Assembly (NCBI RefSeq): GCF_000308215.1
Contig: NZ_CAJE01000020.1
Span: forward strand, 26,122 to 90,121
Source of the DNA: Methanomassiliicoccus luminyensis B10
Lineage (GTDB): Archaea > Thermoplasmatota > Thermoplasmata > Methanomassiliicoccales > Methanomassiliicoccaceae
Direction: 5' to 3'
Length of the DNA: 64,000 nt
The notes below the pieces were generated by a model. That model did no database searches and was not told the origin of the DNA. It saw only the letters and a list, made by a program, of their open reading frames with translations. The position numbers were made by a program, and so were the translations under genes. Shown here piece after piece: positions 15,930-25,448 of this stretch. Numbering within the stretch: the first letter of the stretch is position 1; every line of letters starts with the position of its first letter.

Positions 15930-16110
15930 ATGACCGAACCTCCCCTGGCATCCAGAGCATCGTCAGACGAATGATGCTGTTGTCAGCGGCGGGTATTTAG
16001 CCGTTATCAGGAAGAACGAGCGAGAGGGAGTCGATGGCGTTCCAGCTATCACCGGCGCCGCATCCAGAACAAAATAAGGAGGGAAAGAGTTTAGAACCGA
16101 GGTGCCAGCC

Positions 16111-19100
16111 TCAGTTCTGCCGCTTCCTGCTGTACAGGGCCACGCCGAGCACCCCGGCCGCAATGACCACCGCCAGGATGCCGAGGCCTAGCGGGGTGTC
16201 GCCGCCAGCCTTCCCCAGGGCCTGCAGGCTCAGGGTCCCCAGGTCCCTGCCCTCGCCCACCGCGGCGGAAAGGTTCTGCGATAAGACCTTGTAGCCGTCC
16301 TTGGTGACCGTCAGGGTGTACGTCCCAGAAGCGATCTCATCGAACTCGAAATGGCCGTTCGCGTCGGTGGTGGCCGTCCTTCCATCGCTCAGCTCGACGG
16401 TCGCACCGGCGATAGGGCTGCCTCCCTCGTCCTTGATGATCCCACAGATGACGCCCCACAGGTGCGAAACGGAGGAGGTGGCATCCTGCTGCACGGTGCC
16501 GATGTCGGAGCCGTCCACCGTTGCGGCGGAGGCGCGGAACAGGAAGAGACCGACGCCGGAGGCGGAGAGGCTGCTGTCTGTGATGGTCGCTCGAGAAGTA
16601 TCGAGGAAGATGGCGATGTTCAGCACCTGTATCGTGCTGCCGGAGACGTGCACCTCCGAGCCAGCGGCGGAGATGCCGTTCTTTATGGCCAAGGGAAGCG
16701 AAGCGTTCCCAAAGGTCCAGAGATTGATCGCCGCCCTCGCTATCGGGCTGTTGTCCATGGAATAGTACGGCACCTTGACCATCTCGTTCGGATCGCTCGG
16801 GAGCAGTATATCATCGCCGAAGTAGAGCACCGAGCCGGTCGCGCTGATGGCGGTGACCAGCATCCCGTAGCTGTTGCCGCTCGTGGTCACGGTGGAATCG
16901 GTCATGCTGATGCCCACGTGGCTGGTCATCAGGTCATAGATCATTTCCGCGCTGCCCGAGTATAGCAGTACATTGCCGTGCTCCGGGTACCCGAGAAGGG
17001 TCATGGCGCTGAAGATCGCGTACATGTCGAACGACGGCGAGTACCCGATCCTGTTGCCGGTTATGCTCACGGTGCTGCCGTCCACCGATATCTCCACCTT
17101 GTTCAGCAGGAAGGTGTTGCCGACGATGTTCCCGCTGGCGGTGTTCACGACGCTGATGCCGTCCAGGGCGTTCATGAAGAAGATATTGCCTATCACGTTC
17201 CCCAGGTCGGCATCGTTCGCCAGTATCCCGTGCTGGTTCATGATGAACATATTGCCCACGATCAGGGGATCGGCCCCCTCACCAGTGATGAACACTCCGG
17301 CGGCGCCATTGCTGGCAAAGCTGCTGTCCAGTATGATCGGCGCGCACCCGTCGATCATGATGCCGTGGCCGAGGTTCGAGTACACCGAGGAACTCCTGAT
17401 GCTCGCCACCGCAGTGGGGCCGAGGTACAGCTCGACGGCGTAGCCTACCTTGACCGAGTTGAGGTCCAGGGCGCCGTAGACGTCGAAGCCGTAGTAGCCG
17501 AGGTACCCTTCGAGGATGCCGCTGTCGCTCCCGAAGGACAGGCCCGCGGCAGTGGTGCCGATGTTCGAGTTAAGCACGTTCAGCGTGCCGGCCTCGTTCA
17601 CGGTTATGCTTCCGTTATCATTCTCGTAGTTGACGAGGAAGTGCTCCACGCCCTTCAGCGACATGGTCCCGTCGATTATGACATCGCCGCTGAACAGCAC
17701 GCCGTTGTTCCTGACCATCGCGGACAGATCGATGAACCAGTGCGCCTCCTTTACGTCAGAGGCATACACTCCCCAGCCGAGGTTGTTGTTGATCTCTCCG
17801 TTGTACAGGTCGAGGTGCTCGATGAAGAGGACATAGATGCCGTCGCCGTGATTGCTCAGGACGGTATTGTTGCCGATGACGACGTTTGAAGGGTATCCGT
17901 CCGAGCCGTCGATGCAAATGCCGTCCCCATTGCTGTTCTCCACGATGTTGCGCTCGATGGCGATGCTATGCGAGAATATGGACCCGCTCGCCTCGATGCC
18001 GTCATCGCCGCTGCCGTTGATCTCATTTTCGCATATGGCGATAGTGTCGAGGTAGGCGTCCTCGCCGCCGAGGCGGATCCCGCCGCCCCCATTGCTGCAG
18101 ATGACGTTGCTGCAAATGGTCAGGTCCCATATGTTGCTGAGTTCAGCCCATATCCCGATGCCGTCATCGCCGCTGTTCATGACGGTGTTGCCCCTTATGA
18201 GCAGACCCCCGACGTAAGAACGGTAGGTGAAGGTTTCGTTCGTACCGTAAATATCTACGAATATGCCGCGATCCTGGCTGCCGATGACCTCGTTGCAGGT
18301 GATGTTCAGGTAATCGATCCCCGCCAACCATGCGTACACGCGGATGCCTGAACCTACCCCGCCATAATCCTCGACCCCGTTGCTCTCCAGGATGTTGTTC
18401 GCGATGACTATCTCGCCGATGATGCTGAAGAAGTAGCTACCGCCTGAGGTATAGCCCGAGATATAGACGGCTATGCCTCCACGGCAGTTGTTCCTGACCT
18501 CGTTGCGCTCGATGATCACGCGGTCGGTGCTTTCCCGGCCGAAATTCAGGTCGATGCCGTCATCGCCGTTGTTCTCGATTGCGTTGCTAGCGATCAGGAC
18601 GCCGTAGAAGGCCCCTCCCGCGCAGACGCCGTCGCCTCCGTTGCCCTCTACGATGTTGTTCACGACGGTGAGGTTCCCTGTATTATCGGCCCAATAAAAG
18701 ATGCCGGACCCGTAGGCGCAGTCCGCCACGCAGTTGTTCGATACGGTGGCGTTCCCGACACGGCCGCAAGAGACGAAGATGCCTCCGCCATCGTTTGAGT
18801 GGAAGTGGTTGGACCCTATGAACACCTCATGGGCGTAGTAGATGGTGAAGAGGATCCCGTTGTAGCCGTTCTCGGTCACGATGTTGCCGGTGGCGGTGAC
18901 ATTGCCTACGGCAAGGTCAACGGAGAGATAAATGCCATAGCCGGCGCTGCCGCCGATGATGTTGTCCAAGACCTTGACATTGTGGATGTCCCCGCTGGAC
19001 GCGATGTGCATGCCGTCATCGCCGCTGTTCATGACGGTGTTGCTGCGGAAGGTCACGTTCCCGAACTCGCTGCCCTCGAACCATATGCCATGGTTCTCGC

Positions 19101-21930
19101 TGTTCTCCACCGTGTTGTGCCGGACCGTAACGTTGGTGAAGGTGCCGCCGGCAAACTGGACACCATATCCCTTGCTGTCCCAGATCTTGTTGTCCGCCAC
19201 GGTGACATTGCCGAAGACGTCGCCTTCGAACCGAATGCCTGCGTTGGAGTTGTTCCAGGCCTGATTGTTCCGGATATCAACGTTACCGACAGTATCGAAT
19301 TTGAGGCCGATCCCGAACACGGTGTTGTTCCCGACCCTGTTATTCTCGATCGACACGTCGCCGGAGGCGTTCCCGCGGAAGCGGATGCCGGAGCGAGAGT
19401 TGTTGCTGGCAGTGTTGTCATGTACGGTGACATTGCCGAAGACGTCGCCTTCGAAGTACACTCCGTCCCCGGTACTGTTCTGGAAGGTGTTGTGCCGGAT
19501 GATGATGTCGCCGATGCCCTGGGTCTCGTACTGCAAATCAAATATGTCGCCCCCGCCAATGCGGAACCCTGCGCCGCCGTTGCCGTTCAGGGCGTTGTCC
19601 TCGATGGCAACGTCCCCGATGCTGCCATTATAGGCAAGGACGAAGATGCCCCCCTCGTCGTTGCCCGTCACGACATTGTCTCTGACCATGACGTCTCCGA
19701 GGCCGATCCCGCTGTCGACCCTGATGCCGATCTCGCCGTTGTCCTCGATGACATTGCCCAGCAGGGTGACGTCCCCGATGCGTCCGAAGGTGCTGTAGAA
19801 ATCTATACCATAGTCGTCGTTCTCGCTCACGGTATTGTGCGCGGCGGTGATGCTGCCTATGTCCAGGTTGGCCTGTAAACAGATGCCCGTATCGGCGTTG
19901 CCCCGCACCTTGTTATCCCGGAGGATCACATCGCCGATGGTGCCAGTACTCGTGAAGACTGCTATCCCACAACCGTCGTTGCCGTTGGCGGTGTTCCCAT
20001 CGATGAGGACATCGCCGAGAACGATGGCAAGAACGCCGATGCCGTCATAGCTGTTGGAGCTGAAATTGTTCCCTGTTATGTTGATGTCTCCGAGAGTGCC
20101 GCCCTCGACGTAAAGGCCGGCAAACGAGCCGCCGATGCCGTTGCCGGTGATGATATTGTTCTTAATGATGATTATGCCGTCGAACTCATTCCCGCCCACT
20201 TTGATGCCGTTGTAGTGGTTGCCCCGGACCTTGTTGTCCAGGATGGTGACTTTTCCGAAGCCGCCATTGTAGCAGTAGCCTGAACCCCAGTTGCCGAGGC
20301 CCGCTTGGATGCCGTCGCCGCCGTTGCCGTCAAGGACATTGCCTGCTATGGTGACGTCCCGGAACCCGTTGTTCCGGTAAGTATTCGGGGCGATCTCTTC
20401 GCCGCCGCCGACATATATGCCGTCGTTCCCATTTCTGCTGGCCGTGTTTCCAGTTATGGTCACATTGCCATACCCATAGCCCCAAAAGGCCATGCCCGCG
20501 TTGCCGTTGTCGCTGGCGGTGTTCCCGAAGATCTCAATTTTGCTGAAATTGCCGAAGCACCAAATGCCCAGTCCGTTCCAGCCGTTGGCGCTGATGTTGT
20601 TGCCGGCAACGGAGATGTTGCCGCAGTAGGTCCCTTCCATGTAGAAGCCAGTGTACTTCTTGATGCCGCCGATGCCGTTGCCGGTCACGATGTTGCCATT
20701 GATCGTTACGCTGCCGAACCCGTTGCCGGTGAAAATAACGCCGTTGCCACGGTTGTTTTCGACGATGTTTCCCTCTATGATGACGTCTCCGAAGGCGCCG
20801 CCGTTAACTACGGTGCCGTTTCCTACGTTGTTCCAGATATAGTTCCCTGATATGGTGACATCACCCAGGCCGACCGGGGCAAAGATGGTAATGCCGTAGC
20901 TGTCAACAGGCGCACCGGTGCTGTTCCAGATCTCGTTGCCGATGACATCGATTCTGTCGAAGCTGCCGGAAGTGGAAAGATAGACCCCCGAAGTGCCGTT
21001 CCATACGTAGTTGCCTTCGATGGTGACGCCGCCGAAGTTGTAGGCGAAGATGAACATGCCGATGCCAGTACTGTTACCGACCCGGTTGTCCGATATGATG
21101 ACATTGCCAACGTCGCTGTTGGCATAGATCCGGATGCCGTAACCGTCGCTGGCCTCTATAATGTTGCCGGCGATGGTGATGTCCCCGAGCGTGCCGCCGG
21201 TGCCGTCCATGGATATGGCGTACGGGCCGGACCTCGTGATGGTGTTCTCGCTAACTGCCGCACCGCTGCAGTTGTGCAGGGTGATAGCGCGGAGAACGTA
21301 CGGGTGCACGGGGTAGGTGCCTGGAGCGGGGGCATCGGGCCCCACGATGGTGTTCCCGCTGACGACCGCATCGTCACAGCTGGACAGCACGATGGCGTAT
21401 GGGACGTCCATGAACGTGGAGTTGAGCACGCTGATGCCGTCCGAACCCGTCGCGTTGACGGCCGCCGCGGCGGCCCTGAAGTTGGCGAAGCTTATCGATG
21501 TTTGGCCGCCGTTGATCCTGATGCCGTCCCAATAGCCAGGGTAAATTACCTTCTCGGAGACGGACCCATCCGGGCCGGAGGTCGGTCTAGGGTTGCCGTC
21601 GAAGATGACGGGGTGGCCATCGATGCCGGCCACGACCAGGGTGCCGTTTACGACGATCCCGGCATACTCATCGAACAGTACCGTCACGTCCTGGGGTATC
21701 GTCAGGGTAGCTCCGGCCTGAACATACAGCATGCCGGTGATGTTGTAGGTGTCGCCCTCGACCCACATGGTATCGGAGGTTATTGTCCCGGCCTCTTCGT
21801 GCGAATCCGCCGCGACGCCCCCCATGCATAGGAGGAACGAGAGCGCGAGCAACGTGGCACACAAGAACACAGTGGTCCGCTTTCCCAGACTAAAACAGTT
21901 GAATGAGCACACCGCAGCCGACGAAGTCAT
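16111..21930 (-). CDS. Giant cell-surface protein of parallel beta-helix repeats
   Basis: This is a single 1,939-residue frame. A signal peptide (VFLCATLLALSFLLCMGGVAA, about 20-40) is followed by a NosD/PbH1-type right-handed beta-helix running from about residue 60 to 1800. It has dozens of 20-27-residue coils of the form GDVTI-GN-V--N-G-GI. Near 1820-1890 there is a carboxypeptidase-regulatory-like beta-sandwich (GVICGIIKDEGGSPIAGATVELSDG... to ...VTKDGYKVLSQNL), and a C-terminal membrane anchor GLGILAVVIAAGVLGVALY with basic tail RKRQN. The coils are rich in N-x-S/T sequons, so it is a likely substrate of the AglB encoded 4 kb away. A ribosome site GGAGGT precedes the ATG. It may form the outer coat or an adhesin; the exact role is unknown. 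Confidence 0.88.
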   Translation of the reverse strand: MTSSAAVCSFNCFSLGKRTTVFLCATLLALSFLLCMGGVAADSHEEAGTITSDTMWVEGDTYNITGMLYVQAGATLTIPQDVTVLFDEYAGIVVNGTLVVAGIDGHPVIFDGNPRPTSGPDGSVSEKVIYPGYWDGIRINGGQTSISFANFRAAAAAVNATGSDGISVLNSTFMDVPYAIVLSSCDDAVVSGNTIVGPDAPAPGTYPVHPYVLRAITLHNCSGAAVSENTITRSGPYAISMDGTGGTLGDITIAGNIIEASDGYGIRIYANSDVGNVIISDNRVGNSTGIGMFIFAYNFGGVTIEGNYVWNGTSGVYLSTSGSFDRIDVIGNEIWNSTGAPVDSYGITIFAPVGLGDVTISGNYIWNNVGNGTVVNGGAFGDVIIEGNIVENNRGNGVIFTGNGFGSVTINGNIVTGNGIGGIKKYTGFYMEGTYCGNISVAGNNISANGWNGLGIWCFGNFSKIEIFGNTASDNGNAGMAFWGYGYGNVTITGNTASRNGNDGIYVGGGEEIAPNTYRNNGFRDVTIAGNVLDGNGGDGIQAGLGNWGSGYCYNGGFGKVTILDNKVRGNHYNGIKVGGNEFDGIIIIKNNIITGNGIGGSFAGLYVEGGTLGDINITGNNFSSNSYDGIGVLAIVLGDVLIDGNTANGNDGCGIAVFTSTGTIGDVILRDNKVRGNADTGICLQANLDIGSITAAHNTVSENDDYGIDFYSTFGRIGDVTLLGNVIEDNGEIGIRVDSGIGLGDVMVRDNVVTGNDEGGIFVLAYNGSIGDVAIEDNALNGNGGAGFRIGGGDIFDLQYETQGIGDIIIRHNTFQNSTGDGVYFEGDVFGNVTVHDNTASNNSRSGIRFRGNASGDVSIENNRVGNNTVFGIGLKFDTVGNVDIRNNQAWNNSNAGIRFEGDVFGNVTVADNKIWDSKGYGVQFAGGTFTNVTVRHNTVENSENHGIWFEGSEFGNVTFRSNTVMNSGDDGMHIASSGDIHNVKVLDNIIGGSAGYGIYLSVDLAVGNVTATGNIVTENGYNGILFTIYYAHEVFIGSNHFHSNDGGGIFVSCGRVGNATVSNNCVADCAYGSGIFYWADNTGNLTVVNNIVEGNGGDGVCAGGAFYGVLIASNAIENNGDDGIDLNFGRESTDRVIIERNEVRNNCRGGIAVYISGYTSGGSYFFSIIGEIVIANNILESNGVEDYGGVGSGIRVYAWLAGIDYLNITCNEVIGSQDRGIFVDIYGTNETFTYRSYVGGLLIRGNTVMNSGDDGIGIWAELSNIWDLTICSNVICSNGGGGIRLGGEDAYLDTIAICENEINGSGDDGIEASGSIFSHSIAIERNIVENSNGDGICIDGSDGYPSNVVIGNNTVLSNHGDGIYVLFIEHLDLYNGEINNNLGWGVYASDVKEAHWFIDLSAMVRNNGVLFSGDVIIDGTMSLKGVEHFLVNYENDNGSITVNEAGTLNVLNSNIGTTAAGLSFGSDSGILEGYLGYYGFDVYGALDLNSVKVGYAVELYLGPTAVASIRSSSVYSNLGHGIMIDGCAPIILDSSFASNGAAGVFITGEGADPLIVGNMFIMNQHGILANDADLGNVIGNIFFMNALDGISVVNTASGNIVGNTFLLNKVEISVDGSTVSITGNRIGYSPSFDMYAIFSAMTLLGYPEHGNVLLYSGSAEMIYDLMTSHVGISMTDSTVTTSGNSYGMLVTAISATGSVLYFGDDILLPSDPNEMVKVPYYSMDNSPIARAAINLWTFGNASLPLAIKNGISAAGSEVHVSGSTIQVLNIAIFLDTSRATITDSSLSASGVGLFLFRASAATVDGSDIGTVQQDATSSVSHLWGVICGIIKDEGGSPIAGATVELSDGRTATTDANGHFEFDEIASGTYTLTVTKDGYKVLSQNLSAAVGEGRDLGTLSLQALGKAGGDTPLGLGILAVVIAAGVLGVALYSRKRQN

Positions 21931-22252
21931 TGTTTAGAACCTCCAAAATCATAAATGGATGGACATTTGTCTTTATTTAAATAAGAGAATAGATTTTGAC
22001 TATTTAATCATATTTCAAGCTTTAAAATCTGATAATATTAACAGAGTGATACCCCCGGAAGGTGGAACCTCCCGGAAATATTGCCGAGCTCGGAAGGAGG
22101 GCTCCAAACATGCTTTCGGAGCGTGTGACAGGATGCATTGTACTCGATCTGCTGGTGCATCACAAGTTACGGCCCCGCGCCGCTCCCTCCGTTCGCCCGG
22201 GGCGATCGGGAACGGGAAAACGGTTAAGTGGTCGCCCCCGATACATACGCTC
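21931..22252. other. AT-rich divergent promoter region
   Basis: This 322-base gap between the giant beta-helix gene (minus) and hypB (plus) is markedly AT-rich from 21940 to 22040. It contains the minus-strand ribosome site GGAGGTTC (21937-21944), the palindromic TATA-like TTATTTAAATAA (21973-21984) and the 10-base motif GACAAATGTC (minus, 21962-21971), which also occurs at the cdrS-like promoter. Further TTTAAA and TTAACA tracts lie at 22019-22042. The short frames reported in the GC-richer half, 22060-22250, have no coding features that I can support. Confidence 0.6.
21973..21984 (-). promoter_or_regulatory. TATA region of the giant surface-protein gene
   Basis: TTATTTAAATAA, a perfect 12-base palindrome, stands about 43-54 bases before the ATG and predicts a leader of about 20 bases that contains the GGAGGT ribosome site. 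Confidence 0.5.
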
Positions 22253-22909
22253 GTGCACAAGGTCTCTGATATCAGCATAGAGGCGGACGTGCTGGCCGAG
22301 AACCGCAAGCTCGGACAGGACAATCTCCGCCATCTCCGCTCGCACGGGGTGCGGTCCCTCGACGTCATGGGCTCCATAGGTTCCGGGAAGACCCTCCTGA
22401 TCACCAAGATGGCCGTGGAGATGAAAAAGAAGGGGTTGCGACCAGCGGTGCTGGCCGGTGACGTCACCGGGGAGGATGACTTCAGCCGGTTCCAGGCCGC
22501 GGGCATACCCGCGGTCAACGTGAACACCGGGAAGGAGTGCCACCTGGACGCGCATCTGGTCGACCATGCCCTGGACAAGCTGGACCTGGACAGCATCGAC
22601 TTCCTGTTCATCGAGAACGTCGGCAACCTGGTATGTCCGGCCGACTTCCCTCTGGGGACGGACATGCGCATGGTGGTCATCTCCGTCACGGAGGGCGACG
22701 ACATGATCCGCAAGCAGCCCCTGATCTTCGTGGATTCGGACATCGCCGTCCTTAACAAGATAGACCTCCTGCCGTACGTGGACATCAACGTCGACCTTCT
22801 GGACCGCGACTATTCCAAGGTCAAGAACGGAGCGAAGCTGCACCGCACCAGCGCCAAGACGCTGGAGGGCCTGGACCAGCTGTTCAGGGCGATCGATATC
22901 GACCTGTGA
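22253..22909 (+). CDS. hypB: HypB, GTPase and nickel chaperone for hydrogenase maturation
   Basis: From the GTG at 22253 the protein has 218 residues: MHKVSDISIEADVLAENRKL, the P-loop GSIGSGKT (40-47), LAGDVTGEDD (switch region), the metal pair C96-H97 in TGKECHLDAHL, C128 in NLVCPADF, and the NKID guanine motif. C96, H97 and C128 are the nickel/zinc ligands of the HypB G domain. HypB with HypA loads nickel into [NiFe] hydrogenases. No other hyp or hydrogenase gene is nearby. There is no N-terminal CxxCxC or His-rich stretch. The frame is open further upstream, but family homology begins at this GTG. Confidence 0.92.
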   Translation: MHKVSDISIEADVLAENRKLGQDNLRHLRSHGVRSLDVMGSIGSGKTLLITKMAVEMKKKGLRPAVLAGDVTGEDDFSRFQAAGIPAVNVNTGKECHLDAHLVDHALDKLDLDSIDFLFIENVGNLVCPADFPLGTDMRMVVISVTEGDDMIRKQPLIFVDSDIAVLNKIDLLPYVDINVDLLDRDYSKVKNGAKLHRTSAKTLEGLDQLFRAIDIDL

Positions 22910-22964
22910 GAGCTCCCGCCATCTTTTTTAACCCCTTTCCATTACCATTTCGAAAGGTGCTCCC

Positions 22965-24290
22965 ATGAAAGCGTTGGTAGTTGGAGGCGGCGGGCGCGAG
23001 CATGCCATCGCCGCGGCCCTGTCCGAGAGCGGTTCCGATGTGTATTCGGTCATGAAGAACCACAACCCCGGCATCGCCAGGCTGTCCAAGCAGTACAGGC
23101 TTGCGCCGGAGACCGACATCCAGAAAGTGGTGGGGACGGCCGTGCAGTGGGGCATAGACCTCGCCGTCATCGGGCCGGAGACCCCGCTGGAGGCGGGACT
23201 GGTCGACGCGCTGGACGACGAGGGCATCGGGTGCGTCGGACCGACCAAGGCGGCCGCAAGGCTGGAGACGTCCAAATCCTTCACCCGGGCGCTCATGCGC
23301 AAGCACCAGGTCCCCGGCAACATCGGCTTCGCCGCGTTCAGCTCCTTCCCCGAGGCCAGGAGGTACGTCCAGGATACCGACCGCGAGCTCGTGGTCAAGC
23401 CCATCGGGTTGACCGGCGGCAAGGGGGTCAAGGTCATGGGGGAGCACCTCAAGACCAAGAAGGAAACGATCGAGTACCTCGAAGAGATCTTCAGCAAGAA
23501 CATCGGCGGCGGAGGCGTCGTTCTGGAGGAGCGCGCCATCGGCGAGGAGCTGACCCTGATGGCCTTCTGCGACGGAAGGAACGTCATCCCCATGCCCATG
23601 GTCCAGGACCACAAGCGCGCCTACGAGGGCGACGTGGGGCCGAACACGGGTGGCATGGGCTCGTACTCCATGGAGGACCACCTGATGCCCTTTGCCACCC
23701 CTGCGGACAGGGAGGCGTCGCTGGACATCATGCGCCGGATCGTCAAGGCCATGGGCTCGGAAGGATTTCCGTACCGCGGCATCATGTACGGGCAGTTCAT
23801 GCTCACGAGCGAGGGACCGAAGGTCATAGAGTTCAACGCCCGCTTCGGCGACCCCGAGGCGATGAACGTGCTGTCCATCATCTCCTCCTCCTTCACCGAC
23901 ATCTGCTCCGGCATCGCCTCCGGGCGGCTTACGGAGAATCGCGTTTCCTTCGAGAAGAAGGCCACCGTATGCAAGTACGTCGTGCCCGCAGGCTACGGCA
24001 CCGAACCCCAGGCGGGCAAGGAGGTCAGGGTCGACGAGAAGGCGGTGGCCTCGGAGGGAGCGAAGCTCTACTATGCCATGGTCAACGAGGAGAACGGGAA
24101 GATCGTCACCACCACCTCGCGCGCTGTCGGCGTTGTAGGCATCGCCGACGACCTGGACTCCGCCGAGAAGGCGTGCGAGAGGGCTCTGGAGCATGTTCAA
24201 GGCGAGGCCATCTACGTGCGCCACGACATCGGCAGGCCGGAAGTTGTCCGCAAGAGAGTGGAGCACATGATGCAGGTGAGAAAAAGGTAG
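22965..24290 (+). CDS. purD: Phosphoribosylamine-glycine ligase
   Basis: The 441-residue protein begins MKALVVGGGGREHAIAAAL and shows the ATP-grasp elements DLAVIGPETPLEAGLVDALD, PTKAAARLETSKSFTR, the PNTGGMGSY loop and EFNARFGDPEAMNVL. PurD joins glycine to phosphoribosylamine in purine synthesis step two. It is full length. A T-rich TTTTTTAACCCC before the ATG may be its promoter. A translin-family gene follows after about 30 bases and is probably co-transcribed. Confidence 0.97.
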   Translation: MKALVVGGGGREHAIAAALSESGSDVYSVMKNHNPGIARLSKQYRLAPETDIQKVVGTAVQWGIDLAVIGPETPLEAGLVDALDDEGIGCVGPTKAAARLETSKSFTRALMRKHQVPGNIGFAAFSSFPEARRYVQDTDRELVVKPIGLTGGKGVKVMGEHLKTKKETIEYLEEIFSKNIGGGGVVLEERAIGEELTLMAFCDGRNVIPMPMVQDHKRAYEGDVGPNTGGMGSYSMEDHLMPFATPADREASLDIMRRIVKAMGSEGFPYRGIMYGQFMLTSEGPKVIEFNARFGDPEAMNVLSIISSSFTDICSGIASGRLTENRVSFEKKATVCKYVVPAGYGTEPQAGKEVRVDEKAVASEGAKLYYAMVNEENGKIVTTTSRAVGVVGIADDLDSAEKACERALEHVQGEAIYVRHDIGRPEVVRKRVEHMMQVRKR

Positions 24291-24319
24291 AAGTACACCC
24301 CACCCTTTCCATGTAGCTC

Positions 24320-24937
24320 ATGAAGAACCTGGAAGACATCGCGAACCGCATCGAGTCCCGATTGGAAGAGAAGGACCAGGTCCGCGAGGTCGCCATCAAG
24401 TCCTCCCGGGCCATCAACCGCCTCTCGGGGAGCATCGTCCACGCCATCCACAAGGGAGAGGACGTCAGGGCGATGATGCACGAGGCGCTCGACGAAACGC
24501 ACCGTCTGAGATCGCTGCTGGAGGACTACCCCGAGATCTGGGAGTCCGGGCTGGTGGAGGGGGCGCTCCAGGAGCTGGCCGAGGCGGCCATTCTTCTCGC
24601 TTTGATAAAGGATGAGGCGTTCCCGGACCCCGACGAGATGGGCATTCCGGGCGCGGCGTACCTTCTCGGCCTCGCCGACGCCGTGGGCGAACTCAGGAGG
24701 TTCGTGCTGGAGAAGCTTCGCGAGGGCGACATCGAGCAGGCCAGGAAGCACCTCGACCTCATGGAGGATATGTTCCTGGTGCTCATGCGCTTCGACTACC
24801 CGGACGCCCTGGTGCCGATACGCCGCAAGCAGGACGTGGCCCGCTCCCTGCTGGAGAAGACCAGGGGCGACGTGGCCGTCGCCGTCAACTCCGCGCGCCT
24901 GCAGGCGAAGATCGACGAGCTGTCCCGGAAGCTCTGA
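24320..24937 (+). CDS. Archaeal translin-family protein
   Basis: The 205-residue, largely helical protein contains the translin/TRAX motif set: ETHRLRSLLEDYPEIWESGLVEGALQEL, then PGAAYLLGLADAVGELRRFVLEKLREG and RFDYPDALVPIRRKQDVARSLLEKTRGDV. Translins form octameric single-stranded RNA/DNA-binding shells; archaeal members have RNase activity in some species. The GELRR and E/D residues of the catalytic helix appear in place. The gene directly follows purD and converges on thioredoxin. Confidence 0.88.
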   Translation: MKNLEDIANRIESRLEEKDQVREVAIKSSRAINRLSGSIVHAIHKGEDVRAMMHEALDETHRLRSLLEDYPEIWESGLVEGALQELAEAAILLALIKDEAFPDPDEMGIPGAAYLLGLADAVGELRRFVLEKLREGDIEQARKHLDLMEDMFLVLMRFDYPDALVPIRRKQDVARSLLEKTRGDVAVAVNSARLQAKIDELSRKL

Positions 24938-24944
24938 GCCTGGC

Positions 24945-25268
24945 TCAGAAGTGCTTCTTCATCTTGGCCTCGATATCCTCACGGGGCACCAGGCCGACGC
25001 TCTGGTCCACCAGCTCCCCGTTCTTGAAGAACAGCAGGGTAGGGATGGCCATGACCTTGAACTGCTGGGCCGCCTTCTGGTTCTGGTCCACGTTGAGCTT
25101 GCCGAATGACACTTTTCCCTTGTAGTCGTCGGCCAGCTTGTCGATCACCGGGCCCATCATGCGGCAGGGGCCGCACCACGCGGCCCAGCAATCCACTATC
25201 AGGTTGGAGTTGTCCTTCTTGACGGCATCGAAACTGTCCTGGGTGACCTCTATCACGTTATCGGCCAT
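24945..25268 (-). CDS. Thioredoxin
   Basis: The 107-residue protein has the redox motif WCGPC at 31-35 and the cis-proline loop AIPT at 74-77, with FFKNGELVDQSVG after it. It is a cytosolic disulfide reductant with normal family length. ATG 25268 is preferred to an upstream in-frame start. A TATA-like AACAAATAG lies about 35 bases before it. Confidence 0.95.
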   Translation of the reverse strand: MADNVIEVTQDSFDAVKKDNSNLIVDCWAAWCGPCRMMGPVIDKLADDYKGKVSFGKLNVDQNQKAAQQFKVMAIPTLLFFKNGELVDQSVGLVPREDIEAKMKKHF

Positions 25269-25448
25269 ATGTATCGTCCGCAACTATCAACCTAAGACTA
25301 TTTGTTGATTATTCCTGAAAGAGCGGCTCCAGAGCATGCTTCAGGCGGCGGGGACCTGAGGATAGGGGGAAGAAGCGGGCGAACGATGGAATAGATATGG
25401 AAAAATGGGAGAAAGGGAGGCATGAGCCTCGTTCCCTCGGGTTTGGCT

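Noticed and set aside
16400..21400. Regularly spaced repeated DNA resembling a CRISPR or satellite array
   Set aside because: The repeats are degenerate 60-80-base coding units of the beta-helix protein, with no conserved direct repeat or spacers.
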